Positions 32,690 through 44,155 of a stretch of DNA of 64,000 nucleotides are shown here, piece by piece (positions within the stretch are counted from its first letter, which is position 1; each line of letters begins with the position of its first letter). Made by a program: the position numbers and the translations under genes. Below the pieces are notes generated by a model. It was not told the origin of the DNA, searched no databases, and was given only the letters and a program-made list of their open reading frames with translations. Source of the stretch: Pararge aegeria (lineage: Eukaryota; Arthropoda; Insecta; Lepidoptera; Nymphalidae); assembly GCF_905163445.1 (NCBI RefSeq), contig NC_053197.1, positions 10,292,001 to 10,356,000 of the forward strand. The letters are read 5' to 3'.

Positions 32690-33874
32690 TTATATAATCC
32701 GCTTTAAAAGGTTTTCCACATCTTCGTAACTAAGAGATGAGAGGTACTCAACAAGAATTTTTCTGTAGGCATGTACGTTTAAGGGATTTATATTGAGTTT
32801 CTTATTAATCAAATTATACAAATAATGAGATTGCCGTTGGAATTGATTACGGGCAAATTTAGTCCTGGCAGGATGTGTTTTGGCTACAATATATTTACGA
32901 CGTTTACGAAGACTGTCAATTGAGTGTGGCAGGGTTTTGTGCGTTTTTAGAACTGTGCGGAAAATGTACAGGCTTCTTACTGAAAGCAGCCCAGATAAGC
33001 TGTACAGCTGTGTTGTGGGAAACATATAATTTTTAAAAAGCATTACTTTGAGGAGAGAACGTTGAGCTCTCTCTAGATCTAAAAACCTTGTTTTAGCAGC
33101 CCCACCCCACGCAGGAATACAGTAGCTGATAACAGATTGCGCTAGTGTAAGATAAATGGTGTTCAGTAGTTTTTTAGATGAAATATGCCTTAGGTTTTTA
33201 AATATCCATATGAGCTTTCTTATTCGGTTGGATACTAGCTCGATTTGAGAAAACCAAGTCAGTCGATGATCCAACATTACACCGAGATACTTTACGGTAG
33301 AAACTTGTTTTAGAAGGGGGCATTCACAAACCCCATCGTCCTACAATTTGGAACAAGTGTGAATTTTTATTCCAAAACCTTGTTCCGGCTGAGATCGTTC
33401 ACAGAGGGTAAAGCACATATAGTTCGATTTAGCTGCATTTAAAGTCAGGAGGTTCCAGTTTAGCCACTTTGCTATTATACCGAGTCCAGTTTCAGCATGA
33501 TTACGAGCTTCTTTCCAGGATTTACCAGTAAAGACAACGGCAGTGTCATCTGCGAAGGAAAAAACTTTTCCACAGTGAAGCTTTAGATTACATAACTCGT
33601 TAATATATATTAAAAATAATGTCGGTCCAAGAACACTTCCCTGTGGAACACCGTAAGTGATATCAATATCATTACTACAGTAATTACCAATTTTTACCCT
33701 CTGAATATCATTACTACAGTAATTACCAATTTTTACCCTCTGAGTACGTTCGCTTAAGTAACTACGAAACGATTGATTCAAGTTTATGTAGAAGAATAGG
33801 GACAGAAACAGTATCGAAGGCCTTTTTGAGGCCTCACTTTTTTGGAAACTCAAGAAACCTTTAATATTTGTCAA
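32690..33874 (-). pseudogene. Reverse transcriptase remnant of the Jockey-type LINE
   Basis: The minus frame carries FRSYLSERTQRV, YGVPQGSVLGPTLFLIYINE, SFADDTAVVF (the catalytic F-A-D-D box, at about 33543-33560), WNLLTLNAAKSNYMCF, then after an in-frame TAG at 33338-33340 continues in the same frame through KYLGVMLDHRLTW, PAWGGAAKTRF and a normal C-terminal thumb region. Damage: the TAG stop; an exact 39-bp in-frame duplication (33665-33742) adding 13 residues before the VPQG motif; and frameshifts upstream, where an AFDTV-type segment sits in another frame next to FRSY with residues missing between. It cannot encode a working enzyme. Confidence 0.85.
33665..33742 (-). repeat. 39-bp in-frame tandem duplication
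   Basis: 33665-33703 and 33704-33742 are identical. On the coding strand each unit encodes QRVKIGNYCSNDI, so the duplication kept the frame. Identity of the two units shows it is recent relative to the rest of the decay, or that tract copying keeps it homogeneous. Confidence 0.95.
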
Positions 33875-33879
33875 ATAAT

Positions 33880-34100
33880 CAGTTTATTTATACTCTTTAT
33901 TTGCACACAAATAAAAATACAGAAGAAGAATAAAAAAAAACAGACAGAAGCAGTATACAAAAGGCGGCCTTATCGCTTCGCAGCGTTTCTTTGTCTTCCA
34001 TTTCCTTAATAGTCTTGGACTGGCCGACCTACATACAGCCTTAGTTAGCGGTTGAACGTAGAAATGTAAAAATTCAAATGAGTTATTCTTAAACATTTAA
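33880..34100 (-). mobile_element. LINE 3'-end stub (tail family)
   Basis: Plus strand: ACTCTTTATTTGCACACAAA, then ACAAAAGGCGGCCTTATCGC and TTCGCAGCGTTTCTTTG. The AATAAAG-type end abuts the Jockey-type LINE. The 70-codon minus ORF inside is chance. Confidence 0.65.
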
Positions 34101-35114
34101 AGGCTATGAACAGAGAAGAAATTTTGTTTAGTATTAAACAATTTGTCAAGATATATCTATGAAGAAATATATTTACATTATATTTACTTAATTAATTATT
34201 TACATTAATTATTTAATTAGTAACATTCCGCTTACCCGTATATTTGAGCAGCTAGGTAGGTACTCGTATATGCTCAAAAAAGAGAGAGGGCTAGAGAAGG
34301 CCTCTAAGAGAGAGGGCCACTTATTAAAGAGGATGCTTGTCCCCATTGCAACAACATGATAACTATCACCACGTAAAATATCACCATAGTCTTCATAATA
34401 TTTACTGTAAACACAATACCCACAATCACGATCAGCTGAAAATGTTGAAACAACTTGTGGTCACGCCGGCAATAGTAAAAGGAAACCATTGATTGTGACC
34501 CTTGGGTGCTTGCAGATTGCTTCCAATTGCCACTCACTGGGTGAGATAAATGCATAGAACGCTACCAATATTTACCATAGCCTAAACATATTGTTCAACT
34601 GGAGACAGCATGCAAACATTTGTGATACAATATAAAGGGTATGTTCAGCATTATTCAAGTTTATGGATACAGTTGAATGTATATTTTTTATGTTTAGTAA
34701 AGATGACTTATAATATTATAATATATATAAAAAATGCTTTCCTAGTGAGAGTCAAACTCACAGCCTGGTTTGTATGTAGATTCTACCACAGTCATTTTAG
34801 CGTCAATTTACCTGACTTTTCTGAAATATTATCATTGGTATAATTGTTATAATATATAATCAGAAGGATGATCATACGCCATTGTGTAAATTCCTCTAGG
34901 ACGCATCAGTGGGCTGGGGCTAGCAGCAAAACGTACTCTTCTGAGCACGTGAGTGAACAACTCTAGTTTCCTAACTCAAGCTTTTTACAGAGAAGGTTTC
35001 GCAGAATAATACCAACAATTATATCCCTAATCGGGAAATGAGCCAGTGACTTTGTGACCCGCAGTCGTACTAAAGACGGACGATTATACCAACAAGGACT
35101 ACATAATATTATTT
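34101..35114. other. Unassigned DNA
   Basis: No gene or repeat recognised. Purine-rich GAGAGAGGG repeats lie at 34281-34318. Confidence 0.4.
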
Positions 35115-35330
35115 TTTGTCACTACAATTAAGCCTTTGACTGCAATCCCACCAGATGGTGAGTGATGATGTTGTCTAAGTTGTCTAACCTGTTAGAGGAT
35201 ATAACAATTATATTAAAACACTACCCCTCATCAGTTTCTACGAGACACGTGCCGGAACTCCAAATAGTGATTTAGCACAAACGGCACAAAGATGGCAGCC
35301 ACAGCCAAAGCCATACAAAATAATATTTTC
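35115..35330 (-). mobile_element. SINE-B copy, degraded
   Basis: On the minus strand: TTTGTGCTAAATCACTATTTG, GAGTTCCGGCACGTGTCTCG, GTAGAAACTGATGAGGGG, TTAGACAA.. and GGGATTGCAGTCAAAGG. The head and the GGCCGTGG section are lost. Confidence 0.65.
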
Positions 35331-36187
35331 ATTATTTAGTTCCCGCGACTGTTGGAGAGCAATTTTTAAACTATTTCCATATTGTTACTTACTTGATTTA
35401 TTAGACTATGCCGTAGTTGCTCTAACTATGTGTGTATCATCAGCGGCAACATGATTGATTGCTGCAGCAACTGAGAGGGGTCGCCAAATTCATTTGCCAG
35501 CCGATACGTCATTTAATATTTGTGTACATGTATTGAGATATTCATTAATATTGAACGAATTACGGTTAACTTTAAATTGAAAGTGATGGTTGGCTTATTT
35601 CAATTATGTTGTCAATAAGTTATTTGGTTTACTCATGAGAATATTGCAATATTTACTTAAAATACCGTTCTAATAGGTGATAGTATGCATCAAATAAAAA
35701 ATATAATAAATCTGAGCACAATATAAGTAATTATTGACTTAAGGCTTCGCGCTTCGTTCTCGTTGTATTTTGGTAAAACAAGTAGCCTATGATAGGGATA
35801 TAAATAAGACACATTTGAGTTCTTCAACCAAGTCCATTTTGAAACCTTACATTCTATGTTTCTGTTGAAACCACGAAATAAACAGACTGTATTTTGAATA
35901 TTATTAGGTTATATCTTTTGTTTAACGTTACGACATTTGGCAGTTTTATAACTTTTAAAGATTTGACTTTTGAATTTATTAATACAATCTAGACTCAAAG
36001 GTATCGTCGAAGATACTGTGGTTGATTAAAATCGGAATAAATTTCATTAAGTTAAATTGTATTTGAGGTTGATTTTCCGAGCGCCTGAATTCTAGTCCTA
36101 GCTAAAGCGTGAATATGTGAAGAACGGAAAGGAATAGAATAGATAATATTTTATTTTATTCAGATGTGTAAAATCCAATCATTAGTC
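35331..36187. other. Unassigned DNA
   Basis: No gene found. TTAAGGCTTCGCGCTTCGTT, TAAAACAAGTAGCCTATG and GATAGGGATA at 35735-35800 resemble the inside of a Helitron-like family common in Lepidoptera, too short to call. Confidence 0.35.
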
Positions 36188-36500
36188 ACCTTGTACCATC
36201 ATATCAACCCATTTACCAGCCACACAGGTCACGGGTCTCCTCCCACAATGAGAAGGGATTAAGGTAGTCCTCAACTTTGGCGAATGGGGAATAGTGGACT
36301 CCATGTGCCTTTGTGAACAATATGGAGACCTCTCAGGCATGCAGGTTTCCTCACGATGTTTTCCTTCACCGTTGAAGCAAGTGATATTTTAATTGCTTAT
36401 AACGCACGTAACTTAGGAAATATAGAGTTGCATGCTGGGATACGAACTCGGCCCCCAGAAAGTGAAGTCGAAGTCCTATCCACTATCATCGCTTCACTTT
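36188..36500 (-). mobile_element. SINE-C copy, near full length
   Basis: The plus strand shows in order the reversed tail TACCATCATATCAACCCATT, ACGGGTCTCCTCCCACAATG, GAGACCTCTCAGGCATGCAG, CACGATGTTTTCCTTCACCG, AAGCAAGTGATATTTTAATTG, CGAACTCGGCCCCC (B-box area) and a head in which the A box is reduced to TATCCACTATCATCGCTTC. It is the fullest copy of the family in the window. Confidence 0.8.
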
Positions 36501-37944
36501 AGGTTATTTTCTTATAAAGAAAACCAGGCGAGCTAATTATATTTAAAAAAAATAACTAATAAAGGATGCAAGATTTATCTAGAAGTACCTACTGTTTTAT
36601 ATATAGGAAACCAAATATTAGACCAAAATACAATGTTTGCTACTTTAAAACTTGAAAACATCAGGATAATTATTATTATTTTTTAATACGAGGCTTCAAG
36701 ACGATTTTACCTAGCGGAATATTTTAAAAAAGCATGAATATGCCCATGCAGAAAACACATATTCCGAAAGATATATCTATATATATTTCTTAGCGTTTCG
36801 TAACTAAAATTTGGTTATATATTAAAGATTGGAATATCATAGCATATCAGGTCACCAATCTGTTTTTTTATAACAAATGAAGTCTCCAGCCATTTCCGTT
36901 TTCATTTAGTATATTCTAAATTTCATTAGTCAGACGAGGTACCGCCGCCGTGTAATTGCTCATTTTCTTCCCCATCTCCCGAAAAAAATACTACAACCTG
37001 AAAATGTATGATTAACCGTTAGTCTGAAGTTAATATAATTTGATTTGCCTAAATTATGTTTAACCCCGAGATAAAAAAATTGCATTCAGGTGTCATAACT
37101 TTGACCGGTTTATCTATGTACAGTGATATCGCACTCTCAAATAAATGAAGCGATTTTCATGCGGTTTTGTCATCACAAATTGTTCACTTCTGAACGAGTA
37201 CTGACGGTGCTGCATTCTGGTTTTATATTTTTCAGTACATCATTAAACAACAAACTTGGCAGATTGGTTCGTTTGCTACCTGGTAATAACTATTACTTAT
37301 TTTGTGATAAAATTTCTTGACGTTGATCTAAACTGGCGTTGTATCAATTTAAATTGGTGCGTGGCTTGAATCAGCGGTGATGTGCAGCCAAAAGCTTACG
37401 TATGACCTTGAAATCGTAACACATTAAATTTTTTTTGAGATATAGAGGACATTTCTTCATAAACTTCTACAAGTAGGGTAGAATTTTATTAATATTATGG
37501 TTATGGTTTAGAACATCGAGTGATTGAGGGACCAACAAAAAATAACATCACGTATAGGTTATTATGGAAAATAATATTATCCCCGTACACATATTTTTAA
37601 ACATAACAATCGATGTATGTTCTTATTCAGCGTTGGTATATTGTAGGAACTTCTATTTACTATATCGTCATGTTCAGCTTGTGTCATGTTCTCCTTACGA
37701 TTACGAGTCGCTTAATGTGTGTCTATCTATTAGGAGGGGTCACCAACGCAGCATCGCTGTAGCACAGCATTTTTGAAAAACTGTCATTACTCTAGAGCAA
37801 AGTATGGAACATTTTCAGCTATTTAGTAATAGTGAATTTTGATAAAAATTGGTAGCGGAGGTCAAGCAATAAAGCATAAGAATAACAACAAACATAGCCA
37901 TTACAAAGAAAAATGCTGACAGAAAAGATGATATTTATCCCTTT
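36501..37944. other. Unassigned DNA
   Basis: 1.4 kb with no recognised repeat, exon or structural motif. Confidence 0.4.
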
Positions 37945-38260
37945 TTCAACCGACTTAAAAAAGTAGGCGGTTCTCAATTCGACTGTATGGTTTTTTTTGT
38001 ATATGTGTTACTGAATTACGCTGCTAATTATAAACCGACTTCGATGATTATTTTGTTATATATACTTAAGAGGTGGTTCTATTTTAATTTTATGAAGATT
38101 TAATGAAGGGATGCTGGAGAAATCGAGGGAACCCTTCAAATGTTATACGCTCATTTGAGTATTTTTTTAAGGAACTCTCTTATTTCGAAAAGCACCATAT
38201 GGTAAAGTAGATTTGATGATGAGGACTTAAAAATGTTGTAGGAAATATTTATTTCTTGTT
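37945..38260 (+). repeat. Insect-wide interspersed repeat (CAACCGACTT family), copy 1
   Basis: TTTTCAACCGACTTAAAAAAG, GTAGGCGGTTCTCAATTCGA, CTGTATGGTTTTTTTTGTAT and AAACCGACTTCGATGATTAT are an order I know from many insect genomes. The 51535-51720 segment shares AAGGAGGTGGTTCTCATTTT and GACTTAAAAACGTTGTAGAAA (here GACTTAAAAATGTTGTAGGAA). Confidence 0.6.
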
Positions 38261-38559
38261 TTATTTTAATACCTATTTAATTACTGTGTCTTACTTATAA
38301 ATATATTTACCTTATGTTTTTCTTCACGCGATCTATTTAAAAAAGCAGATGAAGGTCCATCACGTGTCAAGTCTAGGTCCCAAGTGAACATTCTTCTTTA
38401 AAAACGAGTTCGTATGTTGGTTTTTCAAACATGAATACTAGCGAAGCCGGGGGTAGAGGTAGTAGTTCATAATGTTTACTGCAACGTTGTGTTAAAGGGT
38501 TGCTATGTAAAGAAAACATTCATGATTATTATAAGTTATGCACAATTGAAAAAAAAACT
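38261..38559. other. Unassigned DNA
   Basis: No feature other than a possible Helitron scrap at 38445 (ACTAGCGAAGCCGGGGG). Confidence 0.35.
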
Positions 38560-38940
38560 CATTACTTTATAGCGATATCAATGAAGTGCATTCCGGCTTT
38601 ACCAAAGCCGACAGGAATTGAATTAAAAAAAGTGCACTTGCAATTACTCCATTGAAATGCCCCTCTCACGTTTCAATCTTTTATGGCGGCCTCTATGAAT
38701 CCGAATGGAGTGCAATATGAGATGAGAGGGCCAATAATGAAATATAAAAACAGAAATAAGCACTCATTTCCATGGCCATGGCCCGTCGAGTATTCTCCAT
38801 TATTCCCATTCAGTACGTTTGCTTTGACGAGTGCTTGGCAAGCGTTTAAATTGTATAACTTGTTCGCCTTCTTAAGATTTTTTGACTGCGAAGTCGTGGA
38901 CATTATATTTTTATGTTCGACTAGTGTACCTACTTAACTC
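38560..38940. other. Complex unique segment open on both strands
   Basis: Not AT-rich, no repeat match. An 84-codon ATG ORF (38683-38937, plus) and a 76-codon ATG ORF (38673-38903, minus) overlap almost completely. Neither product resembles a known family or has a signal peptide. A conserved non-coding segment or a single exon are both possible; antisense openness over 230 bp can be compositional. Confidence 0.3.
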
Positions 38941-39109
38941 TTTAATTTTATCGCTAAATATATCGCTCGCACAAATATAACTAAAGGCACAATTTGTACA
39001 TATCGTATCGTATCTTTAAGCTATGTGCACGAACACAGTCCTATTCCTAAACTGTGTTATGACCCTTACATTACATAAAAAAATATGATAAGTCATCCAT
39101 TAAATATCG
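38941..39109. other. Unassigned DNA
   Basis: No feature found. Confidence 0.35.
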
Positions 39110-39525
39110 ACGACCTCCCTGGCGCAACGGTGAACGCTAGGAATTTAGTCCCGGGTTCGATCCCCGGCAGGGGCATTTTGGGAATTTATAATTCCTGAAT
39201 TTTATCTGGTCTGATCAGGTGGCCGTGGCTAGTAACCACCCTACCGATAAAGACGTGCAGCTTAGCGATTGAGTTTTCCGGTGCTATGTCGCGTGGAAGC
39301 CAATTATAATATAAATAAAGGAGGAGGCTAGGACCTCCTTAAATGGAGGTCTTAGCCTATTGTTTTGTAATGAAATTTAGATAACAAATAAATAATTTTT
39401 CATTTTTTTCATTTTAATATGACTACCATACCTACTCTCCAACAGGTTAAACCGCTACCATCTTATACTGCATCATCACTTATAACGGGGTGTGATTGTC
39501 AAGGGCTAACTTGTTGGGTAATGCG
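39110..39525 (+). mobile_element. SINE-B copy with internal insertion
   Basis: Intact tRNA-like head GACCTCCCTGGCGCAACGG (A box), GGGTTCGATCCCCGGCAGGG (B box), TGGCCGTGGCTAG, CCACCCTACCGATAAAGACG, CGATGAGTTTTCCGG-like middle and CTATGTCGCGTGGAAGCC. Then about 39311-39418 is foreign, including a 14-bp-arm hairpin (39325-39338/39345-39358). It resumes with TGACTACCATACCTACTCTC and ends GTCAAGGGCTAACTTGTTGG. The insertion carries no ORF. Confidence 0.8.
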
Positions 39526-40349
39526 ACAAATAACTCCATCATTGCCCTAATGCTTAAACCTTTTCCTTAAATTGTCTAAAATCTTCCATAATTAAAATCT
39601 TTTAAATAAATAATGTAGTAAAACGTTGCTCACAAGTATTTTGTACATCATAATTGATTATGCTTGCGTAAATAAAAATCATACCAACTATCAAATCAAT
39701 TCCACCAATGAGAAACAGAACAATATTCACATAGTCATTCCAATCATTTAAATATAGCAAGTAGCGTTTATAGAAACTACATTTGCTGAATGAATCGAAC
39801 AGGCATTGAATGTTGCTATGGTCGGAACGCAAGCGGAGTATGCAACACATTAAAACGAAAAGAAAAATGTCATCGAAGTGCTATAGTGGAACAAATAAAA
39901 CGGTTTCCTGTATTGAACCTCTCTACATTGTGGACAAAGTAATTTAAAACGAGTAACTTTGAGATTTGTATTTGAATGATTGAAATCACCAAGCTATGTC
40001 TCAAGGTTCAGCTTGGTTCCAACCAAACTTTATTAATTTAAAGATTATTATGGTCGCGGGCTAACCGTAAAGTAGTTTGGGGTAGGGGTAGGGATAGCAA
40101 TTAAATTACTCCTTTCTTTGCGGCATCGTACCGGAGCGCTAAATTGCTTTGCAGCCCATCTTTGATTTTAGGGTTGTATCTAGCCGCGGCTGCAGTCTCG
40201 CACTAGACAAAATCATTAAGATAAAGGCGGCTAATGTGGAGATAAGAGATTGTAAAGGCTGTAAAATTGTAAAAATACAGAAACAAAGGGTTCTAAGGTC
40301 AGTAGGTATAAATATCAAGAAAAATATAATGAACATTCATTATTGTTTT
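39526..40349. other. Unassigned DNA
   Basis: No convincing gene. ORFs at 39602 and 40139 (minus) are leucine/isoleucine/phenylalanine-rich readings of AT-rich DNA. Confidence 0.4.
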
Positions 40350-40660
40350 AAATATTGTATAGAAGCAGGCGTTACTTTGCGGAATTCCATGATAAATTAT
40401 GAATAAATTAATCTTATTTTGCTAAACTCCGCGAATCTGTATGGTGTAATTTCTCATACCACAGGTCTTCGTTTTTAACAATTATTCATTGTAAAATAAA
40501 GTACATTGCCGAAGATCTGTTTGGTGTGGAGTATAAAGATTGAAGAAATTATAAATACCATTATACAGATTCTCCTGCTTTTTGCGGAGTATATATAGCA
40601 ATAAAGCTTAATTTTCATAATATATTATTGTTTTAAAAAATACATTTTGATAAGAATTAT
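40350..40660. mobile_element. Fold-back element (family FB), full copy
   Basis: Left end ATAGAAGCAGGCGTTACTTT, GCGGAATTCCATGATA, CTAAACTCCGCGAATCTGTA, GGTGTAATTTCTCATACC. The right half runs inverted: GATCTGTTTGGTGTGGAG, ATACAGATTCTCCTGCTTTT, TGCGGAGTATA, AATAAAGCTTAATTTTCATAA. The halves pair over roughly 90 bp, leaving a ~110-bp centre with GTACATTGCCGAAGATCTG. No ORF. It resembles a fold-back or palindromic MITE. Confidence 0.7.
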
Positions 40661-41269
40661 TACTTCATAGAGAGATGCTTATTTTCGAATTAAAAATAGA
40701 CAATAAGACATTGTTTTGGAACATTTAAAATAATATCGATGTTGGTTTTGAATTGGTGACCATTGTAGCAGCACCACAGCACAGCACTAAGAATTTATCG
40801 AACGTGCGAAATAAGTACACAATGTAACGCCAGTCAGTCAGTACTGTGGTAGGGTGGCATCATATTGCCAAGTATCGTTAGAGCGACTGTCGCATGAGCT
40901 ACATGCTGTCAATCGACCAACTATTTTATGAAAGACTATTTTGCATAAAAATATTTTATTGCAACACATTTTCTCAATAACAAAGCGATTATTTAAGCTA
41001 AAGTAATTTTATTATCGTCAAATAATAATAAATATTAACTGGTTTCTTAACTTCCTAACAAGATCGACCATTGTAAATACCAAAATAGGTGTCTTATTAC
41101 ACGAGATGACTTCTAAAAAGTTTAAATATACTGCTCTTATTGCTTACAAAATTTAATTACACCCGAAATATTTATGACATGGATAGTTGCATGCGATTAT
41201 CCGTGTCAATCCAACCAATTTTAATCGAGTTCAGCAACCTTGTTAAATCAATTAGACTCAATCAATCAG
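40661..41269. other. Unassigned DNA
   Basis: No gene or repeat recognised. Confidence 0.4.
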
Positions 41270-41700
41270 GGTATAAAATAAAATAAAATAAAAGTAATTT
41301 ATTTCGACCGACTTGGATAATAAATGGTTAGTAAAATACAAAGTTAAATATTAGTTAACTTGTAGCCTAAGGAAATAGTTTATATAAACCCCTTCTGGCA
41401 TACCCGATTGAAAAGCACGTGTACCATGCAGCTATGGCACAGGTACTGACAATCAATCCTGCCAGCAAGTGCCATCAGAAGGCCGCTGGAACAAGCCCGA
41501 ACCCTGCGCACCAAGGATGTACACAAACAGGTACTGTACAACGAGCAAACCTGTTCATATTGGATCTCACAGCCTCATAGCTTAACCGGTTTTTTTTAAT
41601 CTTAAAATTTGTTATCAATTGTTTGGTGATGATCCAAACTGCTCTGAAATTGCGCGAGTCTTTGGTCATAGTCGTCAATATGGAGCTAGCCTTATTGAGA
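41270..41700 (-). repeat. Possible LINE 3' end
   Basis: An (AAAAT)n-type run (41275-41297) followed by a less AT-rich body of about 400 bp (41385-41580) without an ORF resembles a LINE 3' terminus read on the minus strand. No second copy in the window, so the call is weak. Confidence 0.3.
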
Positions 41701-43359
41701 TTCCAACTCGGATGTGTGGGATAACTTGTGAATATTGGTACAGCGCCAATGTCGATCTTTGATGGTACATTATTTGTGTTCTATTTGTTCTTCCTTTGGT
41801 AATTTGCTTAGCATGATAAGATTGACCGTATCCGCTTCATGAGGAATGCTTGCGGTTTCATTCTACACAGTTTATTTTAGGTACAATGACGTTGAATATA
41901 TATTTCTTCAATTGTTTTAAGAAGATGGATTTATTACAAACGCTGATGACATCTCTTCATGTAGCAAACAATTACTACCTTACAAACATTAAACCCTTTT
42001 CAATATTATTCTCTTCTTTTTCAATTTATTCTCTCTCGCGTATTAAACAAAACTATTGAAACAAAACATCCTCGGGATAGTTATAAGTTAGGCAATAAAA
42101 AACACGTTGGGGAAGCAGCATTACTTTACATTTGTAAGGTAGTATTTGATTGTTACTTAAAAAGTAAGATAGAAAAAATTCTTGCCTATTTATCTTGATC
42201 AGTTCAGGAATGTTTGAAAACAAAAGCGTACAATACAATTTATCTACTTTACAATTTTAGTACGCAAAGTTAGTGCCGAAAGCTAGTCTATGGAATTACT
42301 GAAACTAAGTCGAAATTTCAAATCCCATTAAAATTGTCAACTTAAATTAGGTTACCCAAAATCCCCGTTTCTAGTTGAAATGAAATGGAAGTCATTAGTG
42401 GTTTACATAGAGCTTAGTACCTCATAATTATTACGCGCCTAATTTCGGTGAATTCAAAGCGGTGTCAACAATACTTAGTTGGCTGTAATAAACTGAAGGT
42501 TCTTTGAAGTAAGCGAGTAATTAATTTAGTTTCTACGTTACTAAGTTAATATTTAATACATAGATTTAAACATTCTTAAATAAAATTCAAATGCTTAATG
42601 CTACTTTAATTGCGCTGGATTATATTAAACCATAGCTGATTCTTAAGCTAAACAAAAGAATGTGGATGCGAAATCGATAAAGTCTGTCTATCTTCAACTC
42701 AGTACTGACCCTCCCACCGATGAAAACATATTCTTTCGAGAGAAAACTTGTTAGAAATTCCGTTGTTTTTCTTTACCATCATTGCAATTTACATATACCT
42801 AATTATAAAAATAGCCATTAAACAATTAACTACATCTTTAAATTCACATAATTGTTATTCGTTCCCGAAGAATTAACTTCACTGTCGAGTCAAGACTTAG
42901 TTGGCTAATAGTCTCAAATATAGAAAATATAGAAAACCCTCTCGAAAATGAAACGTCACATAAAATCCTACAAATAAATTCAATTTCACTATGGTAGCAG
43001 TATTCTTGACCTTTATCTCAAACAATTGCGATCATCAAAGAAATAAATCTTTAGTATCCACAAAGGTCTAGTCCGGATTCCACTTTTTGTGCGAAGGGTC
43101 AAGTGGGGGTGCAAAAAGAGGCCATCATTAAGGCTCTATCAATAATGGCCGACATGAGGGAGCGAGATCTGTGAATTGTCTTGTTATGGCCACTCTTCTT
43201 ATCATTAGAGCCTCACAATATTGTGAGTGTGGCTTTGGTGTATGCGGTTTTTAGGAGAAAAGTGGGACAAACGGAATGGAAGAAAAATGGAAAAGGATAT
43301 TTTTATTTTTTGTTTACAAGTGTTTTTTGTTTGTGGCTCGGTGACACAACTAGAAGCAG
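41701..43359. other. Unassigned DNA
   Basis: 1.65 kb without recognised repeats. A 16-bp perfect palindrome (CTCACAATATTGTGAG, 43212-43227) and the word pair GGCCATCATTA/AATAATGGCC near 43122-43151 are the only structures. Confidence 0.4.
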
Positions 43360-43545
43360 TCAAAGCCTAGTGGTTAGGGCTTCGGCTCTCGGAAAGTAGT
43401 AGTAGAAAAAAAGACGCTGCTGCTATATATCACACGTGTATATATCACAATCACCTTGTACAACATCTGCGGGAAGTAGAGCGGAGTTATATGCGTTCTT
43501 ATTTTAAGCAGTTAAAATGTCACTTGTTTGTTTTAATTATTGTTT
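43360..43545 (+). mobile_element. SINE-C copy, degraded
   Basis: Head AAGCCTAGTGGTTAGGGC (A box), CTTCGGCTCTCGGAAAG, then after an unrelated stretch GAGCGGAGTTATATGCGTTC and TTTTAAGCAGTTAAAATGTCACTTG. The B box and the 3' half are missing. Confidence 0.65.
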
Positions 43546-43574
43546 GTTAGGGTTTAAATTAATATGTGTATTAT

Positions 43575-43745
43575 GAAAATTATTCTTAATTTGCTATACT
43601 CCACGAAAAACAGGAGAATATGTATGGTGTAATTTATTATTTCTTCAATCCTTATACTTCACACCAAACAGATCTTCGACAATGTACCTTCTACGCACGT
43701 TTTTCTCCGAAACCGGAGCATCCTCAGGAGACGTTGACTTTACAA
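43575..43745 (+). mobile_element. Fold-back element (family FB), one half
   Basis: CTTAATTTGCTATACTCCACG, AAAACAGGAGAATATGTATGG, TGTAATTTATTATTTCTTC, ACACCAAACAGATCTTCG, ACAATGTACCTTCTACGCACG, TTTTTCTCCGAAACCGGAGC, ATCCTCAGG. It corresponds to the left half plus centre of the copies at 40350 and 53905; the second inverted half is absent. Confidence 0.65.
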
Positions 43746-43814
43746 TTAATAATTGTTAGGTAAATTGTCATGTCATTGTAAAGTAAATTGTCATGCCATA
43801 GTGAGCCTGTTTTG

Positions 43815-43868
43815 AACTCGGTCCACTGGTAACTGAAGCCGTAGTTTTAACTACTAGGCTACCACCAC
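43815..43868 (-). mobile_element. SINE-C head fragment
   Basis: On the minus strand: AGTGGTGGTAGCCTAGTAGT, TAAAACTACGGCTTCAG and the damaged B box GGACCGAGTTC. Only the tRNA-like head remains. Confidence 0.55.
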
Positions 43869-44039
43869 TTATAATATATTCTTTGATAAATAGAACTTAG
43901 TAAGCCTAATAAGTTTTGAACTTAGTAAACCACGTAGAGTAAATTTACCGATACCAAACTTAGTTAACAGCTACGCAACCGCATAATTGGAGGCGTGGTA
44001 AACTTAGGTTCAGCGAAATTAAAAACAGCAATGGTACCG

Positions 44040-44155
44040 AATTATCTTCATCGTATTATCCCATTATCGGCCCACTACAGGACATTGGCCGCTGGCCCAG
44101 GGCGCATTGGTGGACTCCATGCGACTTTGAGAACATTATGAAGGACTCACTTAGG
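44040..44155 (-). mobile_element. SINE-C 3' fragment
   Basis: Plus strand: TATCCCATTATCGGCCCACT, ACAGGACATTGGCCGCTGGC, CCAGGGCGCATTGGTGGACT, TTGAGAACATTATG. It cannot be the same copy as 43815, because the head would have to lie at the higher coordinate. Confidence 0.65.

Larger units (their letters stand above)
32338..33876 (-). mobile_element. Jockey-type non-LTR retrotransposon, 5'-truncated
   Basis: Minus-strand LINE with a reverse-transcriptase C-terminal half (ORF remnants 32690-33874), a 350-bp 3' UTR containing a (CA)n run, and an end of AAAAATAAACTATTTATTA type. The 5' end stops near 33876, four bases before the stub of a different LINE tail family (33880). Endonuclease, ORF1 and the first RT motifs are absent, as usual after incomplete reverse transcription. 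Confidence 0.85.

Noticed and set aside
39110..39180. tRNA gene candidate with strong B box GGGTTCGATCCC
   Set aside because: It is the head of a SINE-B copy with the full family body downstream.
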